64,000 bases of DNA, from the NCBI GenBank assembly GCA_028532985.1, contig JANCIK010000002.1, positions 744,001-808,000 on the forward strand, given 5' to 3'. Positions within the stretch are counted from its first letter, which is position 1. The number at the start of each line of letters is the position of its first letter. Made by a program: the position numbers and the translations under genes. The DNA is from Stropharia rugosoannulata (taxonomy: Eukaryota > Basidiomycota > Agaricomycetes > Agaricales > Strophariaceae). Shown piece after piece: positions 37,001 through 47,756 of this stretch. The notes below the pieces were generated by a model. It ran no database searches. It was given only the letters and a program-made list of their open reading frames with translations, and was not told the DNA's origin.

Positions 37001-37318
37001 AGGTATATTTCGAGGAACATGATCTCTAATTTGCTGTTCTAGACGGGGAAGTTCTTCGACGGGATCCTAAAGTGTGTCAGTACTTGCATAGATTAAGAAG
37101 TACATTTTACGCTCACCACTTCACCCAGCTTGATAATGGCCGCCTTGAGCTTGTCGTCGGGTGATTCATAGTCACGACGACGGTCGTCATAATCATCTAT
37201 ATGTACAAGGTGGTAGATGTTTATGCAGTGCGAGCAACTAGTATAACGCCCACTCCTCACCTCTGTCTCGTTGATATCGTTTGCGGTAGCCCCCGCGGCT
37301 ATGACGGTCATAACTCAT
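34072..37318 (-). CDS. CBP80: Nuclear cap-binding protein subunit 1 (CBP80)
   Basis: This is the large subunit of the nuclear cap-binding complex. It binds the m7G cap together with CBP20 and passes transcripts to splicing, export and decay factors such as ARS2. The start at 37318 gives MSYDRHSRGGYRKRYQRDR, a short Arg/Tyr-rich lead. The first MIF4G-like helical domain follows (SPDDKLKAAIIKLGEVDPVE, ELPRLEQQIRDHVPRNIP). Later helical repeats include ESMLSLLRSFTAVLDEFGVS, YGRAKQACLCAGEGLLIAGS, PRRAFMRRAVEFEIRLAYHD and AVASFWKGNRQMVAIVFDKL. The C-terminal region has NRALASMP-type and WNAWETWGWYRQFCRAV segments and ends ATGQEA. There are many short introns. The product is roughly 860 aa, the family's usual size. 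The CBP20 subunit was not found in this window. Confidence 0.93.
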
Positions 37319-38279
37319 GTCTCACAGGAAATTTTGAATGGATTTGCGAGTGTATTAGTTTCGAAAACGGTTCAAGTTTGTTGTTGTGACCTTTTAAGAT
37401 CACGGTTAAATCCAAAGGTACAACAGTTATCCAGTTATGTGTTGAAATGACCAGAGTTCCAATATGAAGTAGTGGTGCACGTGATGATTACCTAAACTAT
37501 AATTCTTCAGTCGATTTGGGATTGACTAGCATCCTGAACTCTTTGTGAATTCAACAAGGACTACCATCTTAAAGAATAATTGAGCACTTGAATCGTGCAG
37601 CACTCCTACAACCTATGTTACAATTTAACGTGAAATCTATGCAAATGCTCTCTGCATTAACATTTCCCCAATCTTCCCCTGTTATTTCTCGGTTGATTTC
37701 GTTATGCGAGACTACATTTGTACCTTGTTTGTACCGAAACCTCATGCCTTCCATTACGCTCACTTGATCACCGCTTCTCCGAGGGCCACAGGAAAGCCTC
37801 TTCGAACGTCGGAGGTTGTCATGTGAACAGCACGCCTTAATTTGAGAGATATATTTATCTTCGAAGGACCTTTTCGGGTAGGTCAGCTCGCGAGCCGTCC
37901 GAGTGGCGACCATAGAGCCACCTGATACAGTCAGGAATCGCTGGTAAGTTTGTGTATAACAATTGTAGAGCACGGTCTGAATCGTCGGGTTGCTTTGATA
38001 CTTACACTATTCATAGAGCTGCAAAGATACAGCCGAAATAGTCCGTAACCTTCTTTAGTGAATACTAATAAAGCCATGTTTGGGTCCTGTCAACTGGGCC
38101 TAAAAGTATAAAATCGATTCAAAGCTTCCGTTGGCTTACTTTCTCTTCCACAGGGTACTACATTGCATTACAAGGCACCACACCTGATATCCGCCATTAT
38201 TTTCGTCAAAGAGAGTATAATACTTCGCAGCAGAACATAAACGACTAGGGCTACCTTACAACTACCTTTTTCATAAACA
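37319..38279. other. Divergent intergenic region, CBP80 / small Cys-rich gene
   Basis: About 960 bases between two divergently transcribed genes. A minus-strand frame at 37569-37913 (114 codons from the ATG at 37913, MVATRTARELTYPKRSFEDK onward) is open but matches nothing I know and overlaps the probable promoter region. It is left uncalled. Confidence 0.4.
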
Positions 38280-38765
38280 ATGTCAGAACACTGGTAAGTA
38301 CCGAGACGTAGTCGCATCCTTCGTACCTTCGAGCCGCTTACGCCGATTTCTAGTTCCACTTGCCAAACGACTGCTAGTTCTTCATGCTGGAACACCCACC
38401 TCGGTTGGTGTTCTGAACACCGAATCACCTTCCCATCTGAGCGCAACGACGAGGAGAGTTCCCTGGGTACGCCGTGTCCTACGTGTCTGAACATCGAATT
38501 TGCCGCTTCAGAGGCATACTCCTTAGCACAAGCCAATGCCTACGCTGCTAAACGCGCTGTAGAGAAAGCCAGGAAGAACTTGTCATACTCGTTGGCAGCG
38601 CACGGAGGTCAATATGCAGGCACACCAGATCATCAGCTACTAGTCGCTGTCGAAACTGCAGAGAAATCTTCAGAGGTCAGTGAAGTGGAACGTGACGCGA
38701 CCTATAGGCGGTACCAAGCAACTATTGCGAAAAGAGCGACTTCTCAGAAGAAAAGATCCTTGTGA
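38280..38765 (+). CDS. Small Cys-rich protein with helical C-terminus, unknown
   Basis: No named family is recognised. Exon 1 (38280-38293) encodes only MSEHC together with the first base of exon 2 (38354-38765). The GT-AG intron is canonical, the joined frame is 141 aa, and the stop is TGA. The N-terminal half has cysteines in the order C-S-T-C, C-W, C-S-E-H and CPTC, which could form one or two zinc sites. The C-terminal half is a charged Ala-rich helix (AYSLAQANAYAAKRAVEKAR, VETAEKSSEVSEVERDATYR) with a basic end (KRATSQKKRSL). This suggests a small nuclear or nucleic-acid-associated protein. It converges with the KDM3-like gene, 280 bp away. Confidence 0.65.
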
Positions 38766-39044
38766 CTTTGTTAATAGCAGGAGACCGTGATGTAGAAGAT
38801 TGTAGACGGCTTTGCGGAGAACTTCAACTAGATCTGATCAGTATCAGTGTCCGCAATAATAATTTGATGACTTCTGTACAACCTCTGTAATCTGTTTTCT
38901 CAGTAAACTCCTGGTGCACAAAATCGGATCTATTTACAATCAAATAAAGAAACCTGATGCAGCTAATCCTACATAATAGCATATGTCTGTACCTGAACTG
39001 TATACAAAAAATCTTACTGGAATTGATCAAGAATTATTCGCTCT

Positions 39045-42000
39045 TCATTCATACTGCTGCCTCATGACTACTTTCGAGATGACTGTTTCTGAGACTGGGG
39101 GCACAGGCGGCGCATGTTTCCCTGCCGCATTCGTCAAGTCTTGCTCTCGTTTGGTGCAGGACTGCCATGCAAACCACATCATCGTTCTGAGCTGCAGCAC
39201 GTCCTCCTTCCACACTTTGCTCTGGTTCTGCTCCCTAAACTCCTTCGTCAACTGCTCGCATCTGTCGATATTCTCAGGGCTGACAAAATCGATTGCAATC
39301 TTCATGCAATCCGCCATATTCGCAACCTGAAAGATCCCAACAAAAAAATCAGAAACTCAAGAAATCCCAGGGTTCAGAAGAATGTAGATGGAGAATCGAA
39401 CACGAACCTGGTGCGCACATCCCGCCGGGATGAACACGCCATCTCCGGGGCGCTGGTAGACCCTGTAACTCTTTACCCCACACTCTTCATATAACTCCTT
39501 TCGTAGCTGCTCATCCAAATAAAGCTGTTGGCCGTGTATAGGGTCGTGGCCGATTATCTGAATGGGAGGCGCAGGAGCCTGGGGTGCCGCCGGCTTGTCA
39601 CCCGCACTAGACCCACCAACGGCGCCCGCCTGCGAGGGCCCTGCGCCTGTGTTCGCGCCCTTCTTCTGTCCGGTATGTCCATTCGCGCTCGCCGTACTCA
39701 CGCGCGAACCGCCGAACGCGAAACGCCTCTTTAGGAAGTCCCTTATACGGTCGCTGTCCTCAGCCCTGAAAAGATCCCATACAGCATACCCTTCTGTTCC
39801 GTCTTCACAGGAAGTGGCATGGAGCATGACATTGAGGGCGTCTGCCATATCCATGTGTAAACGAGTTGAACCTTTGCTGCCAACTTCCTGCGAAGAGGCT
39901 AGCGCATTATACATCTTAGGGCCTAGATATTAGGGTCGGTGTGAGCAGTTATTTCATTGTTTTTAATGCGGCCTACCTAAGTCAGGGCCAATAGCATTTA
40001 TTGGAAAGTGGGACCCCATGTTATATACCCCATCGCGACGAACGTAGTCTGGAACAGGGACCGCCTGACTGAAATCCTCATAAAGTTCGGGGAACGCGTA
40101 TTTGAATTCGGCGGTAGGAGGCCAATCCTGTTACAAGCACAGATATGTAAGATGTCACATAATAGAACGGGGTCAACCCACCTTTAATTTCCAACAGTGT
40201 TTCCTGTCCTTGTAGTTCCCAAACATGCTGAAAAATTCGCGGATATTGATTCTCTTATTCTCGTCCGTTTGACACTCTACGATCAAACAGCTCTGGTCAC
40301 CATAGCGCTCCATGAAATACTCGGGGGACCAATTTAATTTGAATCTTGGCAAGACTCCTTTGACAAGAAGAGGAACGCCCTTCCTCCAGAGGCTTGCAAA
40401 TGGTGGAGAGCGGTTGGAGGAAATAGCTTGACAGGGCTGAGGGTCGTACAGTGAGGCTGGTATAAGTTGAAGTCTGTAAATAGGTATAGAGGCGGAAACT
40501 TCGGACACGCTTCGTGGCGTGTAACTGTCGTAGATGGGATGCAGGAGGGGATCCGGGAAAGGGTTAGGGAGATTTATTAAATCGGCCGTGACTGGCGAAG
40601 TTGTCGCACTCTCCGATATCTCTTGAGTTTGACCTTGTGAGGACACCCGACTGCACTCTTCTGGGGGTAGATCATCCTGCAAGGCTGTATTGCGCTCATC
40701 GAACATCGCCTCATTACATCCGCTGGAAATCCCATCGGTTACATCGCTTTCTCTCAGTATTTGCTGCATGTCTGAAACAGCTTGGTCCAGTTCGTCGCTC
40801 AAGAACCTCGTAACGGGCGTGAATTCCGTAACACCGTGTTCAATGCGTTTAGTGCAATTCAGGAAAAATGGGCTTGCATGCGCGTGCTTCTCGCGTCTAC
40901 TCGCGTAGGCAGCCAATTCTGCGGGAGTCGCATTTTGAGGTTCCCGCGTCAATTCCACTACCTGCTGGAAGCATTCATAGCAAACTTCCCGACCGCAGAG
41001 CCGGCACATGAATGAAGTAGAGAACAGTGATGTCATGCATGTATCTGACAGCAAAGCTGGTGAGAAGGATATATCCAACTGAAAATATTGACATACCACA
41101 CGTAACGCGTACGTCACATTCGCGAGGTCGTCGAACGATTTCCGAAGCTTTGATATGTTCTTGTTCAGATTGAAGAACTGGTAACAGAGCCTTGGCAATC
41201 GATAGCTGGTAGACATGCAAAAAAGTCAGGAACCAATACATAACACCTGGAAACGTATGTTATGAAAGAGGTCGACTAACCTTCGTTCTTTTGGTATGCT
41301 CCAACTCTAAGCTCTGATTCCACTTCTTGGGGAAGTCCATGACGGGTGACTGTGTGGAAGCATGGTTTTCATTAAAACTGACTCCCACCAGTTTTTTCTG
41401 GGCGTCACGCATGAAAAACCGGATTCCCTGAAAGCGACAAGTATCTCCCGCCCACCGGCGTGTACATGACACGCATCGCGGAAATTCTTCGTTACGATAT
41501 CGATTAGACATACATCGAGCGAATTGTAGCTCGGGGACATAAAATAGTTCGCTGTTAACTTCACTAGACTCATTGTACGGATCCTTGTCTATTAGTGCTC
41601 TTGTAAATATATGAATCATCTATGTCAATGGTATAAATTACACACCAGATTCCATTTGCTGCTTCTTTAATTCGCGATATTTTTCTAGAGAAAATAGATA
41701 AGCAATAAATCATGATAGACATTGAATGCTGGCCAATGTTGCCAAAGAACAAAAGACGATTTTAATATCATAAGTAACGGATTGCGCCGATCTGTCCAAA
41801 GGAAGCGGAGGCGGAGATAATGGTACCACCGCAATGTATTGCAAAACGGGACGATCTAATGACATACCATTCTGAGCATTTATCATTGCAGCTTCGATAC
41901 GCTTTTTGGTACTGTAGCCACGCTTAGAACTGCCTATATCGATCCAAAATCAATGATCAGTTGTAAGATTAATACGTGAAGGTGAAAAAATTGAAAACGA

Positions 42001-43156
42001 GTTATTTAAGGGTGGGAGGCAAATATAATGAAAATCGTATACGGTTGAACAAAAACGCGAATGTAGCAGTTAACTGTCCAATGGCGTACCTGATGTATTG
42101 GAGACTGCCGGTTCTGTGCCTGTCGCTTTGAGTTTGGCCTTTGTTCGCTTAGTCTTCGGGTTTGGATTAGGTTCGTCATCCTGACGTTGTCGCTTTGAAG
42201 AGCTTGAGCCGGAGGAAGAGTAGGAATCCAAACTTTGGGAAGGGGTTACGTTGTTACCTAGTTGTTGCTGGTGTTGCTCTGTTTGCTGCATCAAGGGCGA
42301 AGCGGACATACGTGGTGGGTGATAATAATTCGGCGGAGAGAAGCGTCCATCGTGCCCATTCGACATTGGTTGCGCAGAAGTCCCTCTCGCCGCAAGTCGC
42401 ACTGATGCCCTTTCAGTAGTCTGCCATGCTGTTAAGCAAAGGGATAGTCAGAAACGCACTACAAAGTAAGCCATGCCAGACTTACTTTGGATGTCAGGGT
42501 TGTTGCCGGGGGGTTGTACATTATTGGAAGAGTAATGAGCATCTAAACCCTCCGGATATCAGAATCAAGCTCATACTACTAAAATGCGGCGAACAAGAAT
42601 AATTACCGTGATTGTAGTCCGCGGAGAGGGCTGTTTCGGGAGCTACATCAACAGCTGATCAAACGCGCCGAAATGGACAAGCCACACCTGTGCGCTCCTC
42701 TGAGTACATGGGCGCCACTGAAGGCGGCCCGTATTGTATCGCAGATGATGAGTTTTGCTGAGACGGCCACATTTGCCCATTGCTCCGGTATTGTTGAGAC
42801 TCTCCCATTTGGGGGGTGATCAGTCTAGGAGTCGGTACAAACTGGTAGGGCGATTGCACAGGCAAAGAATGTACTGGTTGGTGCTGGCTGTCATGCAGCT
42901 GTACCGGATACTGGGTCACTTGGGACTGATCTAGTGACCCAGGTTTGCGTCTGATGTCGGGGTGGTGCTCCCACTCAGCAGCCCTGAGGTTGAATGTAGA
43001 GTGCGGTTGGTATTCCTGTTGAAAATAAGACGAGGGTGTTTGGGGATGTCCGTGATGGGTCTGGACTGAGCCCAGACTGGAAAACGAGGAGACATCCTGA
43101 GGGTTGAGGAGGGATGTTATTGAGGTCTTCTTACTTGGGTCCTGAAGGACATTCAT
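39045..43156 (-). CDS. KDM3-type JmjC histone demethylase
   Basis: This is a predicted Fe(II)/2-oxoglutarate-dependent histone lysine demethylase of the KDM3/JMJD1 type. The start at 43156 (MNVLQDPSKKTSITSLLNPQ) opens a disordered Gln/Pro/Ser-rich N-terminus with a basic KRQRQDDEP / KTKRTKAKLKA region. A conserved zinc-binding element reads RCVSCTRRWAGDTCRFQGIR. The KDM3 cysteine cluster is FMCRLCGREVCYECFQQVVE. The JmjC domain follows: KLNWSPEYFMERYGDQ, HCWKLKDWPPTAEFKYAFPE, YNMGSHFPINAIGPDLGPK, STRLHMDMADALNVMLHA (His and Asp of the HxD iron site) and DGVFIPAGCAHQV (distal His). A Gly/Ala/Pro-rich insertion of about 50 residues sits between the HxD and the distal His. The end is VMRQQYE at 39045. 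There are many introns. The product is about 1,100-1,200 aa. Target specificity cannot be read from the sequence. Confidence 0.88.
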
Positions 43157-45073
43157 GGATGGGCGGTCGGGGGGGAGGTCAAGGTGGTAGGTCTAATGAT
43201 AGAGAGTTGAGAGCGCGGAGCTAGAAACCGACTCCGCCAGAGCAAAATCGCGCTATCCACGTGCAGCCTTTTGACTCGTATTTATCACCACGAATGACGG
43301 CGACCATTCGTCGCGCCGTACACCCTATCCTTCCCTATCGTACTAAAGATGTGTCCAAGTTGTCAACAGATGCCGCAGCGCTACTTATTTGCGCCGGGCC
43401 CCAGTTTATGGACATCACAGGAGTACGGGCGACAATGTCATCAGATTGCAAGGTCGTCTCTCACGCGAACGCGTTTACATACTAATATTGCACCCCATTT
43501 CGGTTCGCTGCAGACCACGAATGTCCCGGGAAAATAGAGAACACGCCTTCTTTGCCCGACCACCCCTGCTTCCGCCACCGCGAACCGCTGTAAGCGCGCA
43601 TATATCCACGCATATCCAGCTCTCACGACGTGCAACCGTACCCATTTGTCTATCAATCATACCTGCCGCCTTCGTAATCTTCAGGCCGCTGATCTTCACA
43701 CACATGCACACGATACAACGCCACATCTGGTGGCACGCTCATTCACGGCGTCTTTTCAATTGATACGCCTCATCGTTGGAAAAGAAGTAGTGCTTTTTTC
43801 AAAAGTCGAGACTGCTGCTGGAATATAGAGGTTAACGAAGTATACGGAATGCGCCCATTGTGTGAAGCTGGCCGCGGCATCCGGCTTGTTATGATAAGTC
43901 TCATGACGATAGCTAGGACGGGTGTACGTAAGATGTCTTCTCCCGGAGTGGCATTTGGTATCAAAATTTCATATGAAGAAAACAGGCAAGTCTCGCTGAT
44001 TTGTATAACCTTTTTAATCATCAGCTTTCGTTCAGGTAGATTAGAACGCTTCCATGGTTAATGTACAATCTACGCGACTGCCCTATGACCAGAACTGCAA
44101 TTCTCCTGGACAAAAAACCCTGCTCAGCGACGCGACCATATCACAGATAGTACTGCAAATTGCCCAGATGAAGAAGCCTCGCCCGATAACACGCTCACTC
44201 CACATATCGTCGTGTGTGTGGAGGGATTTAATGGACTCAATGGTGACCGCTTTCATGACATATTTTGTCGGAAACTGGACGATGGACAAGGTATGTCAGG
44301 GAGATATAAGATAGATTTACGCGAGCTAAACCAACGTTCTGAACTAAAGAACAACGTGAAAGGTTTAGAAGGCATTTACTATACTTGAATGGCAAACCAG
44401 ACATTCTGACGATTGCAGTACAAAAGGATTAGGAAAGAAGCACACTTGAAGGACGAAACGATTGAAAACTGTGTTGGAAACTTCACTTGGCACCGCAGAA
44501 CTGCAAATTCCTGCCAGACAAAAGACCCTGATTACGCTTAGTGCAGGGCATCGACGGTTTTCGGCGGACTCGATGACTACTTTTGGGGAGCTGTACGGTG
44601 GCTTCAGCTAAACAGCGGATCATTAAAATTAGAATTGCCAAAGCCGAACAAAGGAAACAGCAAGAAAAAAAATAGAAGCTAATGCTTCGACTTCAAAGGA
44701 CTTCAAAGAACAAGATGTCAAGAATGGAATGGCTATAGCTATATTAAGAGTGCCCACACTTGGCTACGCAAATGGCGAGTCGCCAAACGAATAACATATA
44801 CTCATTGGTGACGCAATCACACTACGTTGTCCAACTCGTATTCAGCAATGTTTTGTGAGAAACTATGTTGGCCTCCACCTAAATTAAAATATGTATGTTC
44901 AGTGAATTACAAAATCATAATTGCGCAAGCTGATCACTCCGGAAATGTAAAATCGCAGCTGCCTGTATAGCGGGAAAGTTAATTCGATTCGGAAGAGCTA
45001 AGATAGAAGCATAACGGTGAGTATATATTAGCACTGGTCCATAGCGTAGCATGTTGCACTCCCAGCATCAACA
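43157..45073. other. Divergent region between KDM3-like gene and histone H3 variant
   Basis: About 1.9 kb with the promoters of both flanking genes. Coding-like phrases near 43850-44790 are described separately. The rest shows only short overlapping frames. Confidence 0.45.
43849..44790 (+). pseudogene. Coding-like relic or unresolved small gene
   Basis: Protein-like phrases occur on the plus strand in different frames: MSSPGVAFGIKISYEEN (43933-43983), HIVVCVEGFNGLNGDRFHDI (about 44205-44264) followed by a good GTATGT donor at 44292, and a Lys/Glu-rich IIKIRIAKAEQRKQQEKK (44618-44671) ending at a stop in an 8-A run. In addition, about 35 bases at 44091-44125 resemble 44497-44532. No splice model links these pieces in frame, and no family is recognised. 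Confidence 0.2.
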
Positions 45074-45719
45074 ATGGCACGCACAAAGCAGTCTGCCCGT
45101 AAATCAACGGGGGGTAAGCAGTGACAAGTCGTCTACAGAGAATCTGAAATTTGAAATTTCCACAGGTAAACAACCCCGCAATCAAATCATTGGCGTTAAC
45201 ATGGCGCGCAAGAGGCCTCTCTCAGGCAAAGGTACAGGGACGCAAACGGGATACAAGACCACCACGAAAGTATGTGTTGTGTTTGCAGACTGCAGTTGCC
45301 TACTGAATCATTTATACACAGGACATGAAAACACCTGTCCGTACCGGGGGAGTCAAGAAACCCCACCGTTTCCGCCCTGGTACCGTTGCGCTGCGCGAGA
45401 TCAGGCGGTACCAAAAGTCGACCGAGCTGCTCATTCGGAAGGTGCCCTTCCAGCGCTTGGTTCGAGAGGTCGCTCAGGAATACAAGGTGTTAATTACCTT
45501 TCAATTGTGGCAAGGTCGACTGCGATACTAATGATGCTGTAGACCGACTTGCGCTTCCAGTCTGCTGCTGTCATGGCTCTCCAAGAGGCGGCTGAAGCGT
45601 ATCTTGTCGGCTTGTTTGAGGACACTAATCTGGCGACGCTTCATGCAAAGCGTGTTACAATCATGCCGCGCGATATGCTCCTTGCGCGCAGGCTTCGTGG
45701 TGAAGCGCGTTCTTTTTAA
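45074..45719 (+). CDS. Divergent histone H3 variant (CENP-A candidate)
   Basis: This is an H3-fold histone of 161 aa, against 135 for canonical H3. Exons are 45074-45113, 45166-45269, 45322-45486 and 45543-45719; the last intron has a TACTAAT branch site. The tail begins [14 protein letters not shown], keeping K4 and K9-S10, then diverges: [40 protein letters not shown]. Canonical sequence resumes at [20 protein letters not shown]. The histone core is [40 protein letters not shown] and [20 protein letters not shown], ending [24 protein letters not shown] (H3: CAIHA), [13 protein letters not shown] and the SF tail differ from canonical H3. Loop 1 has no insertion, unlike budding and fission yeast CENP-A. 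It is therefore either a centromeric H3 of basidiomycete type or a tail-modified replacement H3. Confidence 0.85.
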
Positions 45720-45975
45720 GTACAATAATATGAATCAGATCATTGTTTCTTGTTCAGACCTGTTTGATATTTTTATCCGCGAAAATATACAGCACCCACC
45801 CAAGTTCGAGCTTGAATAGCGTCGCTATGTCCAATTTATCGCTTAGTTTTGAATCAGTGATGTCAGTTCAACTCTTTGTTCAACATGAGCATAGGCCACT
45901 TGTGCATAATGAATTAGGATAACGTATAGCAAAGATTAGATAGTAGTATGTACATAAAATGATAATGGAAACCAG

Positions 45976-47397
45976 CTACCGACCCTTTGCACTTCCGGGA
46001 AAAGTCTCAGGGTATCTACTTTTTAAATCCTTATACAACATATCACACCGCACAATCAGCTCCTTGCCCTCCCCTTCATGGGTCTCCCACTCTTTCACCG
46101 GTGTGACACCCACCCGTTCACCGCCCCAGCGTCCTGTCTGAGCACCGTATCGCATTGGCGTATCTAAGCTGACAAGGAAGCACAGGGGCACAAGGATAAG
46201 GTGGACGGACGCAATGGCAGCTTTGTATGGGTCGATGGAGTGGTGCGGTGAGCCGCATAATCGACCCTAAGTGTGTGTGTTAACTCCACATAATTCGCCG
46301 GGATCATAGAAGAACTCACTATGTAGAAGGCGAAAACTTTCAGGTAATCCAAGAAGGGGCCGACGAGAGCGCGGCTGATTGGCGTAGAGCACACCCCGGG
46401 CTCTGACACGAAGTGCCGCACGCGTTTTCCGCCCGACTGCAACGCCATGTAGTCTAAATTCGTCGCAATGATGTCTATTTGGTACTTCGAGCTCTCATAT
46501 GAATGTTCGGTGAGCTTCAGTTGCCAATCCTTTGAGTCGTAGAATCTGGGAGAGGCTTCGAGGGAGGAACACCATATCACTCTGGAGTCCTCGAAGGGCG
46601 AGGCTTTCAGCAGACCTTCTAGTTCGCGGAACTAAGCCTGTGTTAGTTATACAGCTCTAGTACACGGAGTAGAAATGTATATACCAGAACGAAGTGACCG
46701 AATACATTCGACTGCCACACCCAACCAACATTGTCAATGCTGATTTCGCCTATATGTTGGAGGTAAAATGCAGGTGCGGTAATGGCCGACATGGGGCTGG
46801 AGAAGAACTGCTTTATGCAGGCTACCCAGTCCATCCCGCTGAAACTAGCCACCCCAGCATTGCACACGAGATGAGAAACATAAGGGACCCTACGAGGAAC
46901 CTTAAATGAGTAACATCACAGTATACCGAACAAATATGACACACTTTTTCCGAACCAATTCCGTGAAACGTAGGGTACTTGCCACCGAAGCAAGGTCTAA
47001 TTCCATAACATAGAGATCACAGCTGAAATTGCGAATGTAAGTCGCGTCGTCGTGCGAACATGTTTTCAACAATTTGGCTACGAGCGCGTCTTTCCAGGCG
47101 ACAAGGTTGGCTCGCGCCGCCTCCCCGCGTTTCGTATTCCGGCATGCCAATATCAATGTGACGCCTGCATAACCAGCGGGAGGCTTCTCGTTCAGGTTGG
47201 CTTTAGGCGCGAATGCCTGCGGCCGTGCATCCGGTGCGTTCTTCTGATGAAGTTGAGCGAGTAGACGCTGACATACACCATATCCTACACCTCTGTTTGG
47301 AAACTAAGTAGAATGCTAAGAATCAGAGAGAGACAGCGTACCCATTTGCACCCGTCACAATGACTATGGGCGGAGGGGCGATCCGGTCCGTTGACAT
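45976..47397 (-). CDS. ERG27: 3-ketosteroid reductase ERG27
   Basis: ERG27 reduces the 3-keto group formed during C4-demethylation of sterol intermediates, with NADPH, at the ER in the Erg25-26-27-28 complex. The start at 47397 (MSTDRIAPPPIVIVTGANG) leads into the short-chain dehydrogenase motif TGANGGVGYGVCQRLL, formed only after the first intron is removed. It continues with VTLILACRNTKRGEAARANL, YVSHLVCNAG, VGWVWQSNVFGHFVL and RVIWCSSLEASP. The active site is Y-E-S-S-K (YxxxK), followed by SEPGVCSTPI. A hydrophobic stretch (AAIASVHLILVPLCFLVSL) near the C-terminus fits membrane association. The C-terminus ends GSAKGR. The product is about 420 aa including a long insertion typical of fungal ERG27. 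It converges with the H3 variant. Confidence 0.92.
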
Positions 47398-47756
47398 GGT
47401 TGGCGCGAGTTGTTGATGGGTGCTGGGAAAAGAGGGGGGCGAATATTAAATGACATTTCGACTTGGTCGTACGAGAACAGGCAATCGCCGTGCGCGCCTT
47501 CCGGTGCGGCGGTGCCTGTACACATTTTGTCCTGCGTGTTTCCTGTTCGGGCAGCAATTTTCGCATACGCTGACGCCAACTCCTATACTAAAAACAACGT
47601 GTAGGACATACGCTTCGATTGGGATGAGGAACTTCACTTGGATGTACACAGTGAAAAATAATGGTTATGTAAAGAAAAAGATGCTAGGGTGGAATAAGAC
47701 AGACAAACAACAAAGGTGGAGATATACGACCAGTACAATATGCAAAGTTACAGAAA

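Noticed and set aside
37569..37973. 134-codon minus-strand frame as a gene
   Set aside because: It lies in a divergent promoter region, shows no family similarity and the longer version begins with GTG. It is kept only as a note in the interval entry.
45074..45719. Calling the H3 gene canonical H3
   Set aside because: The tail between K14 and the KKPHR segment is replaced and lengthened, and the C-terminal helix differs at several otherwise invariant positions.
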